A model generated the notes under the pieces. That model did no database searches. It saw only the letters and a list, made by a program, of their open reading frames with translations, and was not told the DNA's origin. 64,000 bases of DNA from Amyloporia xantha. Taxonomy: Eukaryota; Basidiomycota; Agaricomycetes; Polyporales; Adustoporiaceae. A program made the translations under genes and the position numbers. The stretch spans positions 1,364,001 through 1,428,000 of the forward strand of contig JAYKKR010000009.1 in assembly GCA_036971615.1 (NCBI GenBank). The letters are read 5' to 3'. Below, piece by piece: positions 35,201-44,725 of this stretch (position 1 is the stretch's first letter; each line of letters begins with the position of its first letter).

Positions 35201-38200
35201 TAGACTACTTCCTGAAAAAAGTGGTTGGTCCTAATACTACTAACCTTCCTCCAAATTGATGAAGTTCAGCGATCACATCATCACGAAGTCGTTCCTCCAA
35301 TACCTCCAACCGAGACGACGAAATGCCTCCATAATCTACACACAAGGTCAGTTAGAATTACGTCTGAGTGTGTTCCTCCTACCCTTCATATTTCGTAAGC
35401 TGAAACGTTCTCGCCTCAGACAATACGGTGCGCCATTGATGTACACGATTGGCTCCTCTCGTAAAGCGATCCATAGCATACGGCTAGCGGAGGGATGCGC
35501 GCGACGTACGCGTGCCACGACTTCGTCGATTGCCTCGAGAGTAGGTTGTCCCAAAGCATAAATCTTCGTCCCTAGGATGTTGCGGAAGTTGATGGCACCG
35601 CGAACACCGGCGGAGACTTGACGAGATTGACTGAGCCATTGATCCGACTTCAGAAGCGTGCTGCCATGAATAAAACCTTCATTAGCTGCATGTCTTTGCA
35701 CGCTGACCGTATCTGGTACACACCCTTCTCGCAAAATGATCCCGCTCCGGTTCTAGGGAGTTTGTTATCAGACTCATGTCAATAATCGTGGCGAAACGGT
35801 TTCTTACCCGTACGACATGATCCGAATATTCGTCCCCAAGGATTTGGCCTCCGGCAATAGCGAGATCGTTCCGTTGTCCAGCTACCAGAGCTCTGCCCTC
35901 CGAACCAGACTTCGACAAGTGTGACAAGTCGCTGATAGGCGCAAACACGTTGAGCCGAGAGCCGTAAGATTTCCGCAGAAACATAACTTGGCTGAATCAC
36001 TTGTAAGTCACGTCGTGGGTTCTTATATAGGTTCTGGCGCTCACTTCCATATTTCCGTCCTTGCCTGACATTGGGAGGATGGGGCAGCTTCAGTAACTTA
36101 TGGTAGCGAAAGATTATATTGATACATACCTTCAGCCAACTCGAGAAGCTCTGGTTGGAATCACTTTGCGAATCGATGTACTCAGCAAACGCGGTAATGA
36201 AGAAACTAGCATGCTACGTGTTGAGCGAACCATTCACTCCTAGAGAAGAACATTTGACCCACTACTTCTCGAGAGACCGGACAGCCTTGGTCAAGAATTT
36301 CTCTCTCTCAGACTCGTCCATCGTGGCCGTGAGCGAATACTTGATGCGATGGATGAAGATATCCTCTCGCAAATTAGTGACTTGATCACCTATATTTTGC
36401 ATATATGAAAGGACAATCAATTTCGAGCCACATCGCCGCAAATGCGCGAATAAATCTGAACAAGCTCACATGAGTCGATGATCCTGTCAACCAGTTTCTT
36501 CGACTTCAGTCCATGATCCAAACAGCCCAGTAGACTCAGGATGATGCCATAGTTGCCCATGTGTGCCTTACGCAAACTCTCTAGAAGTGTAGGCTGTGTC
36601 AACAACAACTCTATAACGGTTTGAGAATTCTTCGGTTCTAAGCCTAATAGCAGTTATACGATGGCTGTCTGGTCAGCCCTTCGCTTCAGAATCAAGATCG
36701 CAGTATACGCACATTGCTGCAAAATAGAAGTGATGCGGAGAAGAGATCTATTGAGGTCTTGCTGTACACTGACTTGCTCTAGTGCTTGTACCAATTTGGT
36801 ACTCGAAGCCTACAATCAATTCCATACATCGTCATTGTTAGAAAGGTCCTGCCGCCATCTCCTGGAGACCCACCTGACTTGACAAAGGCTATGCGCTCCA
36901 TCCATCAGGGGTCTCGTTCACCGCAAGGTGTAACATCACTCACTGTACTGGACCCTGTTCTCGGCGCGATCGCCGTGTTCACGTATGGGTCGTCCAGACC
37001 TTTTGCGATAAGCTGCTTCCTGCGAATAACACATGCGGCAACCATTGCAAAAGTCGTACGGACAGCGCCCATGCCACAGTTGAATACAAGCGCAGTCTTG
37101 AGAGGGTCGGTCTGTTTTATGACTTGGAGGTATGCGTCGAGATAGTTGTCCTAGGCAGCGATCATGGTTGCAGAGTGAGTTGGGACAAACGGAAATGCCA
37201 AATGAGCGATAAGTGATTCAAACATACCTCCACAGGGCGGTCCGGCGAAATCGGTATTCTGAGCACAATAATGAAGCTATGGGTGAGGATAACTCAAGCA
37301 CGCGTACCTGTGATACTAAATGTGCCGCCATTGGAATTAACTCGACTTGGATATGTTATGTCAATTTGCGTACCTCAACATTCCAACCATCTCGTCGCAT
37401 GTTCTCCATCAGTTCACGTGTCGTCCGTACATTGCCCGTGTCAACAGCAGTCCAAGTTGGCAGAATCGCACCCTCCCCCACGTCGTCTCCCGGATCTGAA
37501 GCTATAAATATTATCGTCAATGTACACCGTGAGTGCGCACTCTAAATTATCAACACACCTATCTCGTTGTGAGTCAGAATAAGACCGCCGAACCTAACTA
37601 GATTAGACTTGTATCCAATGATTATGTTGAGACAGCGCTTACTTGTTGGCTTCTACTAGAATATCATTCTTCAGACGTAGCTCGATCGCTTCAAGGTTCT
37701 CTGCGCGATCGGATAGCTTTAGAGTCCGCCGAGGCTCAGAGGCGTCTCGCAAAACGAATGGGCGGCCGGATATGTACACTTCGAGGTGAAAACAATGTTA
37801 ATAACAGCATTATATACATTAGACACGGGATAATGAAGAGCACTGTGTCAAGCGAGCTCTATCCTCTCCACTTTCAGAATGCCCTCCATTGCTTGCAGGC
37901 GCATCGAAATACTATCAGGAAGAAGCGCACCTATGGGTTCTTCTCGAGTACAAAACCAAACTACGTGGGTAGGATTTGGAATGTTCGGTCTACAGCGTAA
38001 TACGGACAAAATTCCACGCAGTCCTTGTGTCCGTGGTTGCGCAACACCGAAAACATTCAGATTGCTGTTCCTGGGTGCTCTGAAGTTCGGTGCTCCATGC
38101 ACATTCAAATCAAGATCAAGAGCACGACCTGTTGCGTTAGAAGTTCAGAGATATGAATGAAAAAGTTTCAGTGGCTTGCCAGTCAGACCTGAGGGGTAGT

Positions 38201-38504
38201 GGTCTGTCTTCAGGATGAAGCCTCGCGAGAGCACGCTCCCCGTTCGTGTCTTTACGACCGAAGGACCTGACCGCTGCAATTGTGGCATGATATCTAGCGG
38301 TGCACTTCCGTAGAATCCTGATGAATCAGTGCGCTGCTGAGATTCACTCGATGGTCGATGTAGAGGACCAGGGGAATGCGTGCCCGCTGGACGCGTCAAC
38401 AGCGGACTGAGGGGTCTACCAGAGCCTGGGGGTGCAGAAGAGGGGCGTTCATTCTGCAGCTGATCATCTGGAGAAGGTGTCAATTTTTGAGGGATTGCAG
38501 ACAT
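32239..38504 (-). CDS. paladin-type PTP-like (inositol-phosphate) phosphatase, three repeats
   Basis: Predicted 1,417-aa cytosolic protein in 33 exons: 38504-38189, 38128-37931, 37778-37643, 37593-37559, 37501-37374, 37315-37308, 37258-37228, 37150-36944, 36888-36874, 36809-36713, 36643-36470, 36389-36266, 36205-36130, 36064-36045, 35991-35808, 35752-35724, 35660-35383, 35335-35245, 35186-34907, 34834-34681, 34631-34467, 34393-34274, 34206-34008, 33951-33817, 33761-33741, 33685-33610, 33558-33488, 33430-33208, 33147-33124, 33071-32783, 32713-32590, 32521-32444, 32386-32239. Each repeat has an entry motif (HGAPNFR, GAINFR, EGAPNFR), a (R)EEP-VYI-GRP motif and a CX5R loop: FNCGMGAVRTT, INCQLGRGRST, FNCQMGRGRTT. 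The family includes phytase-like phosphatases and catalytically doubtful animal paladin; activity here is inferred from intact Cys and Arg. Repeat 1 is the most divergent loop. Phase closes exactly through to the stop. Confidence 0.9.
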
Positions 38505-40040
38505 AATAGGAATTTTGGCGTTGGGAGACAGAGTAACATGAAACGCGGAGGCAAATCGAGTCGGAGTCGGCGTCGATTTGGCGTCGATGCACGCTCTGTC
38601 CGCGTTTACCCCGGCGCGTGCTGGTCACGCGGCCGTTCTCTCTTCCCTCCACCACCACTGGTCGCCGCTGCCAACGACTACGACTCGGTCAACCTGCGTG
38701 TCTTGCGTTCGACCTCGGATATGAACCGGATGACCTACCTCGAGGTCGACGGAAGCATTTCACGTATCAAACTCGGTCTATTGCGTTGTGTGGGCATGGT
38801 GGAGATCATCTCTCATAGGGCCATCCTCGTCGGTCGTTCTTCATCGTCCTTAAACCACCGGCAGGAAGAATGTGTCTTCAGCAGATGTCACATCCTGAGG
38901 AAAGGACTGCGCGGATCTTAGCAATGATGCACTGATCTACTGGACTTTGACTGGGCTAGGCTTACGGTCCGCGCCATGACAATTTCTGGCGCAGTCGTAT
39001 CGCATCGTGTACCGCAGCTTGTCGGCTTTCTCTTCCGGCGACACATACTCTCGAGTCCGTCGTTTGTAGCGCGGATGGAATACTGAACTCGGCTGTCCGT
39101 ATGACTCCCTTTCAGTACTAGGTCACATCTCCGGCTCTGATACTTGCGCTGTCAAACATGGAGGGTCTCGAACATCTCTATGAGTCTATTACTGTCATAT
39201 TCCATTCATCAAGTGGTCTAGATCGCCTATATATCCGTCTAGGCGGTGTTGATCTTTATCATGTACTGCCGGTACTCTCTGCCCAGGACTTGAGCGTTTC
39301 CTCGATGGATAGTTGACAGCTCCCTCGTGCTGAACTCATTCACTTTCTGCGACGCATTGAAGCTCTTCACTTCGACTGCGCACTAGCTTTCAGGAATGGA
39401 ATCATGCCCATATGCTCCATGCATGCCGGTGGCCCTTCCGGCATCAGCCCCCCTAACATCTCAATGGTACTCTATTCGTTGAGGCTGTCCTAGGATTTAA
39501 GATATTCACCCTATATCTCATTCCACAGAGTTGCAATTCGACATTTGCTATCTTGATATCCGTCTCTCGAAGAGTTTACAGCAGTCTTTTAACTGTAACA
39601 TAACAAAGCAGGGAATGAACAGATGCAGATTTTGCCCGTTGACTCCAAGGGACTGAGTCTAAAGCGGATCTTGACTCAGATGCCCAACTGTGTCGAATGG
39701 AAGCAACAAGCGCTCTGGCATGCCGGGACCACTGAGTACCGGTAATGCTATATCGATCTATTGCACTGACCACCAATACAGTGATACAGTGGTAATACTA
39801 GTGCGTCGATGTTTGACTTCCATAACTGCGCTCAGCACGTTTCTTCCTTGGCCCGTCGCTGCGGTAAGTTTCTTGCAACGTGTATGCATATACAAATTGC
39901 TCTAGCATGACTTATAATACACCTCGAACGAACGAACGCTACTCAAGTCGCAGCCGCTCTGTGAACAGTACTAGTCCTCATCGAAAGCTTGCTGCTACTC
40001 GCTGTCTACTCCCGTATCTACCAACTTTCTGATTCTCAGT
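38505..40040. other. intergenic with leucine-rich relic
   Basis: The first 100 bp hold the promoter of the paladin-type gene (-). Frames at 38376-38921 (+) overlap that gene's first exon and are not supported. A leucine-rich fragment at 39158-39316 is listed separately. The last 100 bp before 40041 are the likely leader of the carbonic anhydrase gene. Confidence 0.45.
39158..39316 (+). pseudogene. possible leucine-rich repeat relic
   Basis: A 52-codon frame (MEGLEHLYESITVIFHSSS..., LDRLYIRLGGVDLYHVLPVL) shows the alternating hydrophobic pattern of the variable LRR region of fungal F-box-like proteins. After a stop the pattern continues as QLPRAELIHFLRRIEALHFD. It has no start region, and stops interrupt it. 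It could be a remnant of yet another member of the family seen at 22.6-31.6 kb, but direct similarity to those genes was not evident. Confidence 0.25.
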
Positions 40041-40853
40041 ATGGCCGAAGATCATGTCCTTGTCAGCATTCTGGCCAACAATGCCCAATGGGTTGAAGAC
40101 GTTAAAAAATCCGCACCCGAGCTCTTTTCCCAAATTTTCAATGTTAAGAAAAACAAGGTATGTTCGTGATCGATTCATGTACACGGGCAGTCGATGTGTT
40201 TGGGACTGCATTTCTACATGTCGACATAGCCCGAGCCCGCGCAGGGACACTGTCCTTCCAGTCTTCAAACGTTACTCAATACCTTGTCTTATCCCGAGTA
40301 TACATTCCTGGGAATCCGCTTCTTACTCGGATATACCTTCCCCCAGATCCTGTGGATAGGCTGCGCAGATTATCGCGTGCCGGAGTCTGTTCTGACCCCG
40401 TGCCCTCCAGTCGACATCTATGTTACTCGAAACATCGCCAAGTACGTCTCTTCCCTGTTTATAGTTTCCCTGACGCTGAAATGTACCGTGGGCACAAGCC
40501 GGATCCCCCTCGATGATGATAACGCCCAATCCGTGCTTGCCCACGCCCTCTCCGTCGGCATCTCGCACGTCCTCGTCGTCGGACACACAGATTGCGCGGG
40601 CATCAAGCTTAGCCACGACATCGCAAACGGCAAGGTGGACCCCCCGAACCCACCGCTCGACCGTTGGGTCAACCCGATCGTCGCTCTCGCGAAACAGTCC
40701 CCCGGGATCAGCGTCGACGAACTGATGAGAAAGAATGTCCACGTGCAGGTGAGCAATGTGGTAGCGACGATCGCTGCCCACGCACAAGGGCAGAATGTGA
40801 AGGTGGTTGGCTTGGTGTATGATGTCGACGACGGAAGGTTGCGCCCCCTCTAG
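40041..40853 (+). CDS. beta-carbonic anhydrase-like protein (variant motifs)
   Basis: Predicted 188-aa enzyme of CO2/bicarbonate interconversion, three exons: 40041-40157, 40347-40441, 40499-40853. The reading MAEDHVLVSILANNAQWVED, then ILWIGCADYRVPESVL, VTRNIANRIPLDDDNAQSVL and VLVVGHTDCAGIKL follows the beta class. Zinc ligands expected in the family are all present: Cys and Asp of C-A-D-Y-R and His and Cys of H-T-D-C. Two near-invariant positions differ: the Ser of C-(S/A)-D-S-R is Tyr, and the first Gly after the last Cys ligand is Ala (CAG instead of CGG). Intron 1 is unusually long for this gene set (189 bp) and may hide an unseen small exon; the family alignment does not need one. No targeting signal is apparent, so cytosolic location is likely. 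Confidence 0.88.
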
Positions 40854-41377
40854 GGCTTAACGGCAAAGGGGTGTAGGGTGTCTCTTAGCTGGGGTGTTTG
40901 CGGCAATGTGATTCCCTGTCCGGACACCAAGTAGAAATCGAAGCTTGGAGCATTCACCTGCATGAGCGTGGTCTACTATGAGACTGACTCGCCCGCTTCA
41001 TTGTCTGTCAGTATTATTAGGGTACGATTCACGACGCCAGGCCGGAATGGGCGTGACAGTTGAGTGGATAGCAAGTAGAGTGAGCTGGGTAAGTCAAATT
41101 ACATGAGGAGTGGCGTCTTCATTAGTATGTCAATAAGCGATCTAGTAGCTATAGCATGCACGTATACCGTTCGTCTAACTCTAGATCTAAGAGGGTGATA
41201 GCCCCCTCTGCGTATAACGCTATAACGTAGCACTGCCCCCACATAAAAACCCGGCAAGCCCCGGTTAACTGAGCAGCAGCAGTGAATGCCAGCTGAGGCA
41301 GGAGGGGCCGTCACACCGTGCCGATAATGATTAGAAGCGTCCCAGAGGAAGGGTCGTCACCAATGCACACGAAGAGC
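40854..41377. other. intergenic, convergent 3' flanks
   Basis: This lies between two convergent genes. Short frames only; no repeat or RNA gene was recognised. Confidence 0.6.
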
Positions 41378-43129
41378 CTAAGGATCGCGGTCCGCTTCCG
41401 ATCCCCAGAGTAGCCTGTTGCCGCGGTCCGCAAAGGCAATCTCGTCTGTTTTCCAGCCCTTTTCCTCCAGACTGCGCTTGAAGGTGTCGAAATGCCGCTC
41501 TGTCCACGCACGCGAGGCCGCTAATGATTCGCGAAGGAAAGCCGAGCTACGCTGCATGTTTGGCTCGGACGAAGGCGAGGAGAGAATGTGACACAGACGG
41601 GCAGCGTGAAGCATCGATCGGAGCATGTCGTCTGGCGCGGCGTCTGGGTGGTAGAACACGGCTATTGGCCTGGCGGGTGATAGCGCAGGATATAACAGGT
41701 ACTTGTCATCCTGTGAGTGTTCAAAGGATACAACTGCTTAGATGTGTCAAACACGGGTGATATTACAGGGCGACGAACCTTGAAAATATCCGTGCAGATC
41801 TCCCACCGCACAGGCTCTCGGTCCGAATCGCTCCCGACGACATCTGCCACTCTCGGAGCCAGACTCACATATTTCTCCTCCTTCGCCTTATAGAACTCGC
41901 CAAATACACCCGTCTCTCCCGCCTTCTCCACTGCCTTCAGCGACATCACGGTGGACGTCTCATTTTCCCCACCCGTCATGGCATATCCCCGCGAAAGCAG
42001 GCTCAGCCTCGGGAGCGTGAGCACCTCGAACGTCGCCACGCGCATCATGAGCGTCGTCATCGCCAGATGTGCGGGAGTGAGGAGGACAAACAGGGAGTAC
42101 AGGTACGCAGGCGAGTGGGAAAACGTGAGGAGGCCGATGCCTGCAGCGTAGCCGACCAGTTGGGCAATAGAGGTCTGCGACTCGTCCTTGGCCGCCACGT
42201 CGCCCATGTTCCCCTGCGTCGCGAAGTAGCGCACCCACTTGATGTGTGTCGTGAACCAGATCTAGGAAGTGCGAAAAGTTGAGCGCGCGCTATGTGAGCT
42301 TCTCGTCGCAGAACTCACCGCGTATCCAACAAGTTTGAAGACGTTTCCACCCGCGGCGCAGAGCAGAAAGTTGGCGGGACTCGGAGCCACGAGCAGTGTT
42401 GCGATCTGCAATCCACTGCCCAGTGCGACGATGGTCTCCCCGAACACCGTAAAAGACTTCGGGTGACTGTCAAAGTATGGCGAGAACTTGCGGATAAAGA
42501 AGAGCTTGGCTACCTCTCCCGCACCGTCCTTGATGATCCACTGGACAGCTACGGCGCCAAAAATGCTGCCCTCCGCGCTAACGCCTACTGAGGTGAGTAG
42601 CGCTTGGTTGCACAGGACAGAGACGACAGTTCCGAATGTCGTTTCGAAGAACTGAAGGACGTGAAACGGCATGTATCTGGGGAAGAACAATCAGGGGACG
42701 TTTATCCTGTGGTCCGAAGGCCATGATGGTAGGTGCCAGGCAGACTCACGATCTATGCACGGACTGCGGGTAATTCGTTGGCAGGAACATCTGCCTCAGC
42801 CACGACGTAAACCGTCCGGTATACGATGCGCTTGTTGAGATAGCCTGGTCCTGGTTTTGTGACGGAGCAGCCAGTTCTCGCCACTCCTTGGCGACACCGT
42901 CATCGGTCCAAGTAACATGACACTCCCTCCCGCCGACCCGTTCTATCGCAAAAGGGCGGCTCTTCACATCGAATCCAGCACCATCCAAATGAGGGGCTTC
43001 TGCTGCAACCTGCTTTGGGGACTGCGAAGTTTGGTACCTGCGGCGGGCTGCGAGTCGTAGAGACGCTGTTCGCAGAGTGAAAGCCGATGAAACTAGACGC
43101 TTCTGCGGTCGCAATATGTGACCGTACAT
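41378..43129 (-). CDS. RUS/DUF647 family membrane protein
   Basis: Predicted 517 aa in four exons: 43129-42750, 42676-42319, 42261-41779, 41710-41378 (introns 73, 57 and 68 bp, all GT-AG). The Arg-rich, acid-poor N-terminus (MYGHILRPQKRLVSSAFTLR) looks like a mitochondrial presequence. The DUF647 core begins LRQMFLPTNYPQSVHRSYMP and contains GAVAVQWIIKDGAGEVAKLF, the family hallmark, followed by hydrophobic helices (LVGYAAGIGLLTFS, YLYSLFVLLTPAHLAMTTLM) and a basic-acidic C-terminal part ending LEEKGWKTDEIAFADRGNRL. Plant members (root UVB-B sensitive) act in light response and vitamin B6-related processes. The fungal role is not established. The start was chosen at the Met that opens the presequence, although the frame stays open upstream. 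Confidence 0.9.
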
Positions 43130-43476
43130 TATGTGGAATTCGCAGGTGGCTAGCGAAGCATAGATAGAATAAGTACCAGGGTGTCCTGAGTTAATGTCAA
43201 TGGAGCCGCGTCTGCTAAATATTCTGAATGACGAACCGAAGTCATGAACCAGTCCCCCTCTGAGGCTCGGCGTTATAGAGCAGGCACAAAGAAAATGATG
43301 TGCGCAGAGAAGAGGCGGCGGAGGTGGTAGAGTTGGTGGCAGGAGGTTGGCGAGCTCGCCGTCGACACGACTCAAGAGCGGCGACCTCAAGATTTCGTCG
43401 TTCGATCAGTGGTGATCGGTCCACGTGATAAGCCATAGATGGGCGCTTGTACAGGGCTGCCCAGGCTCGAGGGCCA

Positions 43477-43484
43477 AATCAACC
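43477..43484. repeat. left 8-bp target-site duplication
   Basis: AATCAACC directly precedes the 683-bp transposon at 43485-44167 and is repeated exactly at 44168-44175. Confidence 0.85.
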
Positions 43485-44167
43485 AGGACCCCCGAATATA
43501 GGAGAATATCCCTGATCCCGAATTTTCAAAAAGTGGCATTCATGTCCGGTAAAAATCGCCTAAATTTGGCTCAAAACATCCGGAAAAAATCAGGCTTCCG
43601 GCCCTTTTGGTCAAAAATGTCCGGGATTTGGCTCAGGCATAGCCGTAGCTGCAATTTGTCCGGTTTGGGTGGATCAGGGTGTCCAAAAGCACTAAATTTT
43701 CTACATTCATGCTTTGATGTCCTCAATTTCACGGTTAACTGTTATTTTCGGTCACAAAGGACTTCTTTGCATGAACTCTGGATACACTGTCACTTAGCGG
43801 AGGTGGCAGCTCAGATGGATATCCGAGACCAGACCAAGTTGGGCCGCGCGACAGGTCCAACTTGAACAAGGGTGTACCGAAACCTTTGTGATAATTGTTA
43901 TTGGCCAAATAAAGGCAGGGATCGGCGACAAACTCTGGTCAGCCTATCAGATGTTTCCCGGGTCCCCGGCTGCCGGCAATCCGGCAGAGGTTTTGTCTGC
44001 GAGTAGATCAGGCTCCCAGATAATTGGTCAAAAATGTCTGGATATCCGCTCAGGGATCGAGTCGCCGAAGGCGAAATCCGTCCGGAAAAAATCAGGGATC
44101 AGGGTTCCCCAGGAGAGATTTTTGTCCGTATCAGGATCATGGATACCCTCCCATATTCGGGGGTCCT
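43485..44167. mobile_element. non-autonomous hAT-like DNA transposon
   Basis: The ends are inverted repeats of about 34 bp: left AGGACCCCCGAATATAGGAG then AATATCCCTGATCC, right (reverse complement) AGGACCCCCGAATATGGGAG then GGTATCCATGATCC, differing at four positions. Perfect 8-bp target duplications AATCAACC flank it, the size used by the hAT superfamily. The 683-bp body has internal direct repeats (tccggaaaaaatcagg and ggtcaaaaatgtc each occur twice), but no transposase reading. It is a deletion derivative or MITE that must move in trans. It lies 82 bp from the LTR element and 356 bp upstream of the RUS gene start. Confidence 0.85.
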
Positions 44168-44175
44168 AATCAACC
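44168..44175. repeat. right 8-bp target-site duplication
   Basis: AATCAACC, identical to 43477-43484, immediately after the right inverted repeat of the hAT-like element. Confidence 0.85.
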
Positions 44176-44244
44176 CTCTTGAAGCTCCCCTGCACCAAAC
44201 CCGCATCGCGCAATATAGCAAATCACATATTGTTCAATACAAAT

Positions 44245-44249
44245 GCATC
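44245..44249. repeat. left 5-bp target-site duplication of LTR element
   Basis: GCATC precedes the 5' LTR and recurs at 53542-53546 after the 3' LTR. Confidence 0.9.
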
Positions 44250-44561
44250 TGTAACGGGTCGGTACGGACCGACGCCTTCCAAATACGGTACCTTTCTTAT
44301 GTCATCTCTAATCCCCCTTCGCCCTAATAATTCGTTCTACGCCTTTCGGTTACTTTCCTTTCTATTCTCATCCTTACGACTTAATGGCGTGCTACTGGCC
44401 TTTGTGCCCTAAAAATCTTCACTCCTCGTAGTATAAAACGAGACCCGTTGTATCTACTCGGTAGCGTACACGGAACCCAAAAAGCAGCCTTTATCCCTGT
44501 CTGTTGCCCGTGCGCGTGACTTCGTGTGACACAACCGACTCTTCCGGTCGCGAGCGTCACA
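44250..44561 (+). repeat. 5' LTR
   Basis: 312 bp, TG...CA ends. It contains an inverted repeat near the start (gggtcggtaccgacc-like: gtcggtacggaccgac) and a tataaaa at 44432-44438 expected to drive the genomic transcript. Reading it against 53230-53541 base by base showed no difference. Confidence 0.95.
44432..44438 (+). promoter_or_regulatory. LTR TATA box
   Basis: tataaaa inside the 5' LTR. Transcription would be expected to begin about 25-40 bp downstream, near 44460-44480. Confidence 0.6.
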
Positions 44562-44562
44562 T

Positions 44563-44569
44563 CTTTTTG
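44563..44569 (+). promoter_or_regulatory. possible primer-binding site core
   Basis: The sequence right after the 5' LTR is tctttttgacag, which does not begin with the TGG that pairs with a tRNA CCA end. Its ctttttg is complementary to caaaaag at 44478-44484, close to the predicted 5' end of the transcript. That would allow self-priming of the kind known in the Tf1/sushi group; the pairing is only 7 nt, so this is tentative. Confidence 0.25.
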
Positions 44570-44725
44570 ACAGTACAAGGCTCTCTCTTTCGCTCTCGAA
44601 GCGAAAAACTCTTACTCTGCTTAACTCGTTGACGTCTGGCGACACTCGAGTCTGATCAACTCGAGCCTCCGACTAATCAACCGCTTCAAAAGGCTTTTAC
44701 AAGCTCTTCTATCCTGTCGACGGTT

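Noticed and set aside
36644..36712. Apparent in-frame stop in the paladin-type gene after ...RRADQTAIV
   Set aside because: The stretch is better read as a 69-bp intron with a gtgcgt donor and attag acceptor; splicing restores ITSILQQC-LEPKNSQ in frame and removes the stop.
40284..40346. In-frame extension upstream of ILWIGC in the first carbonic anhydrase (MSYPEYTFLGIRFLL...)
   Set aside because: It is the end of intron 1 read through; the ATG at 40041 opens a family-like N-terminus and the junction at 40157/40347 is in phase.
43485..44167. Frames 43425-43865 and 43888-44169 as genes
   Set aside because: They lie within the hAT-like element and carry no transposase motif; the inverted ends explain the region.
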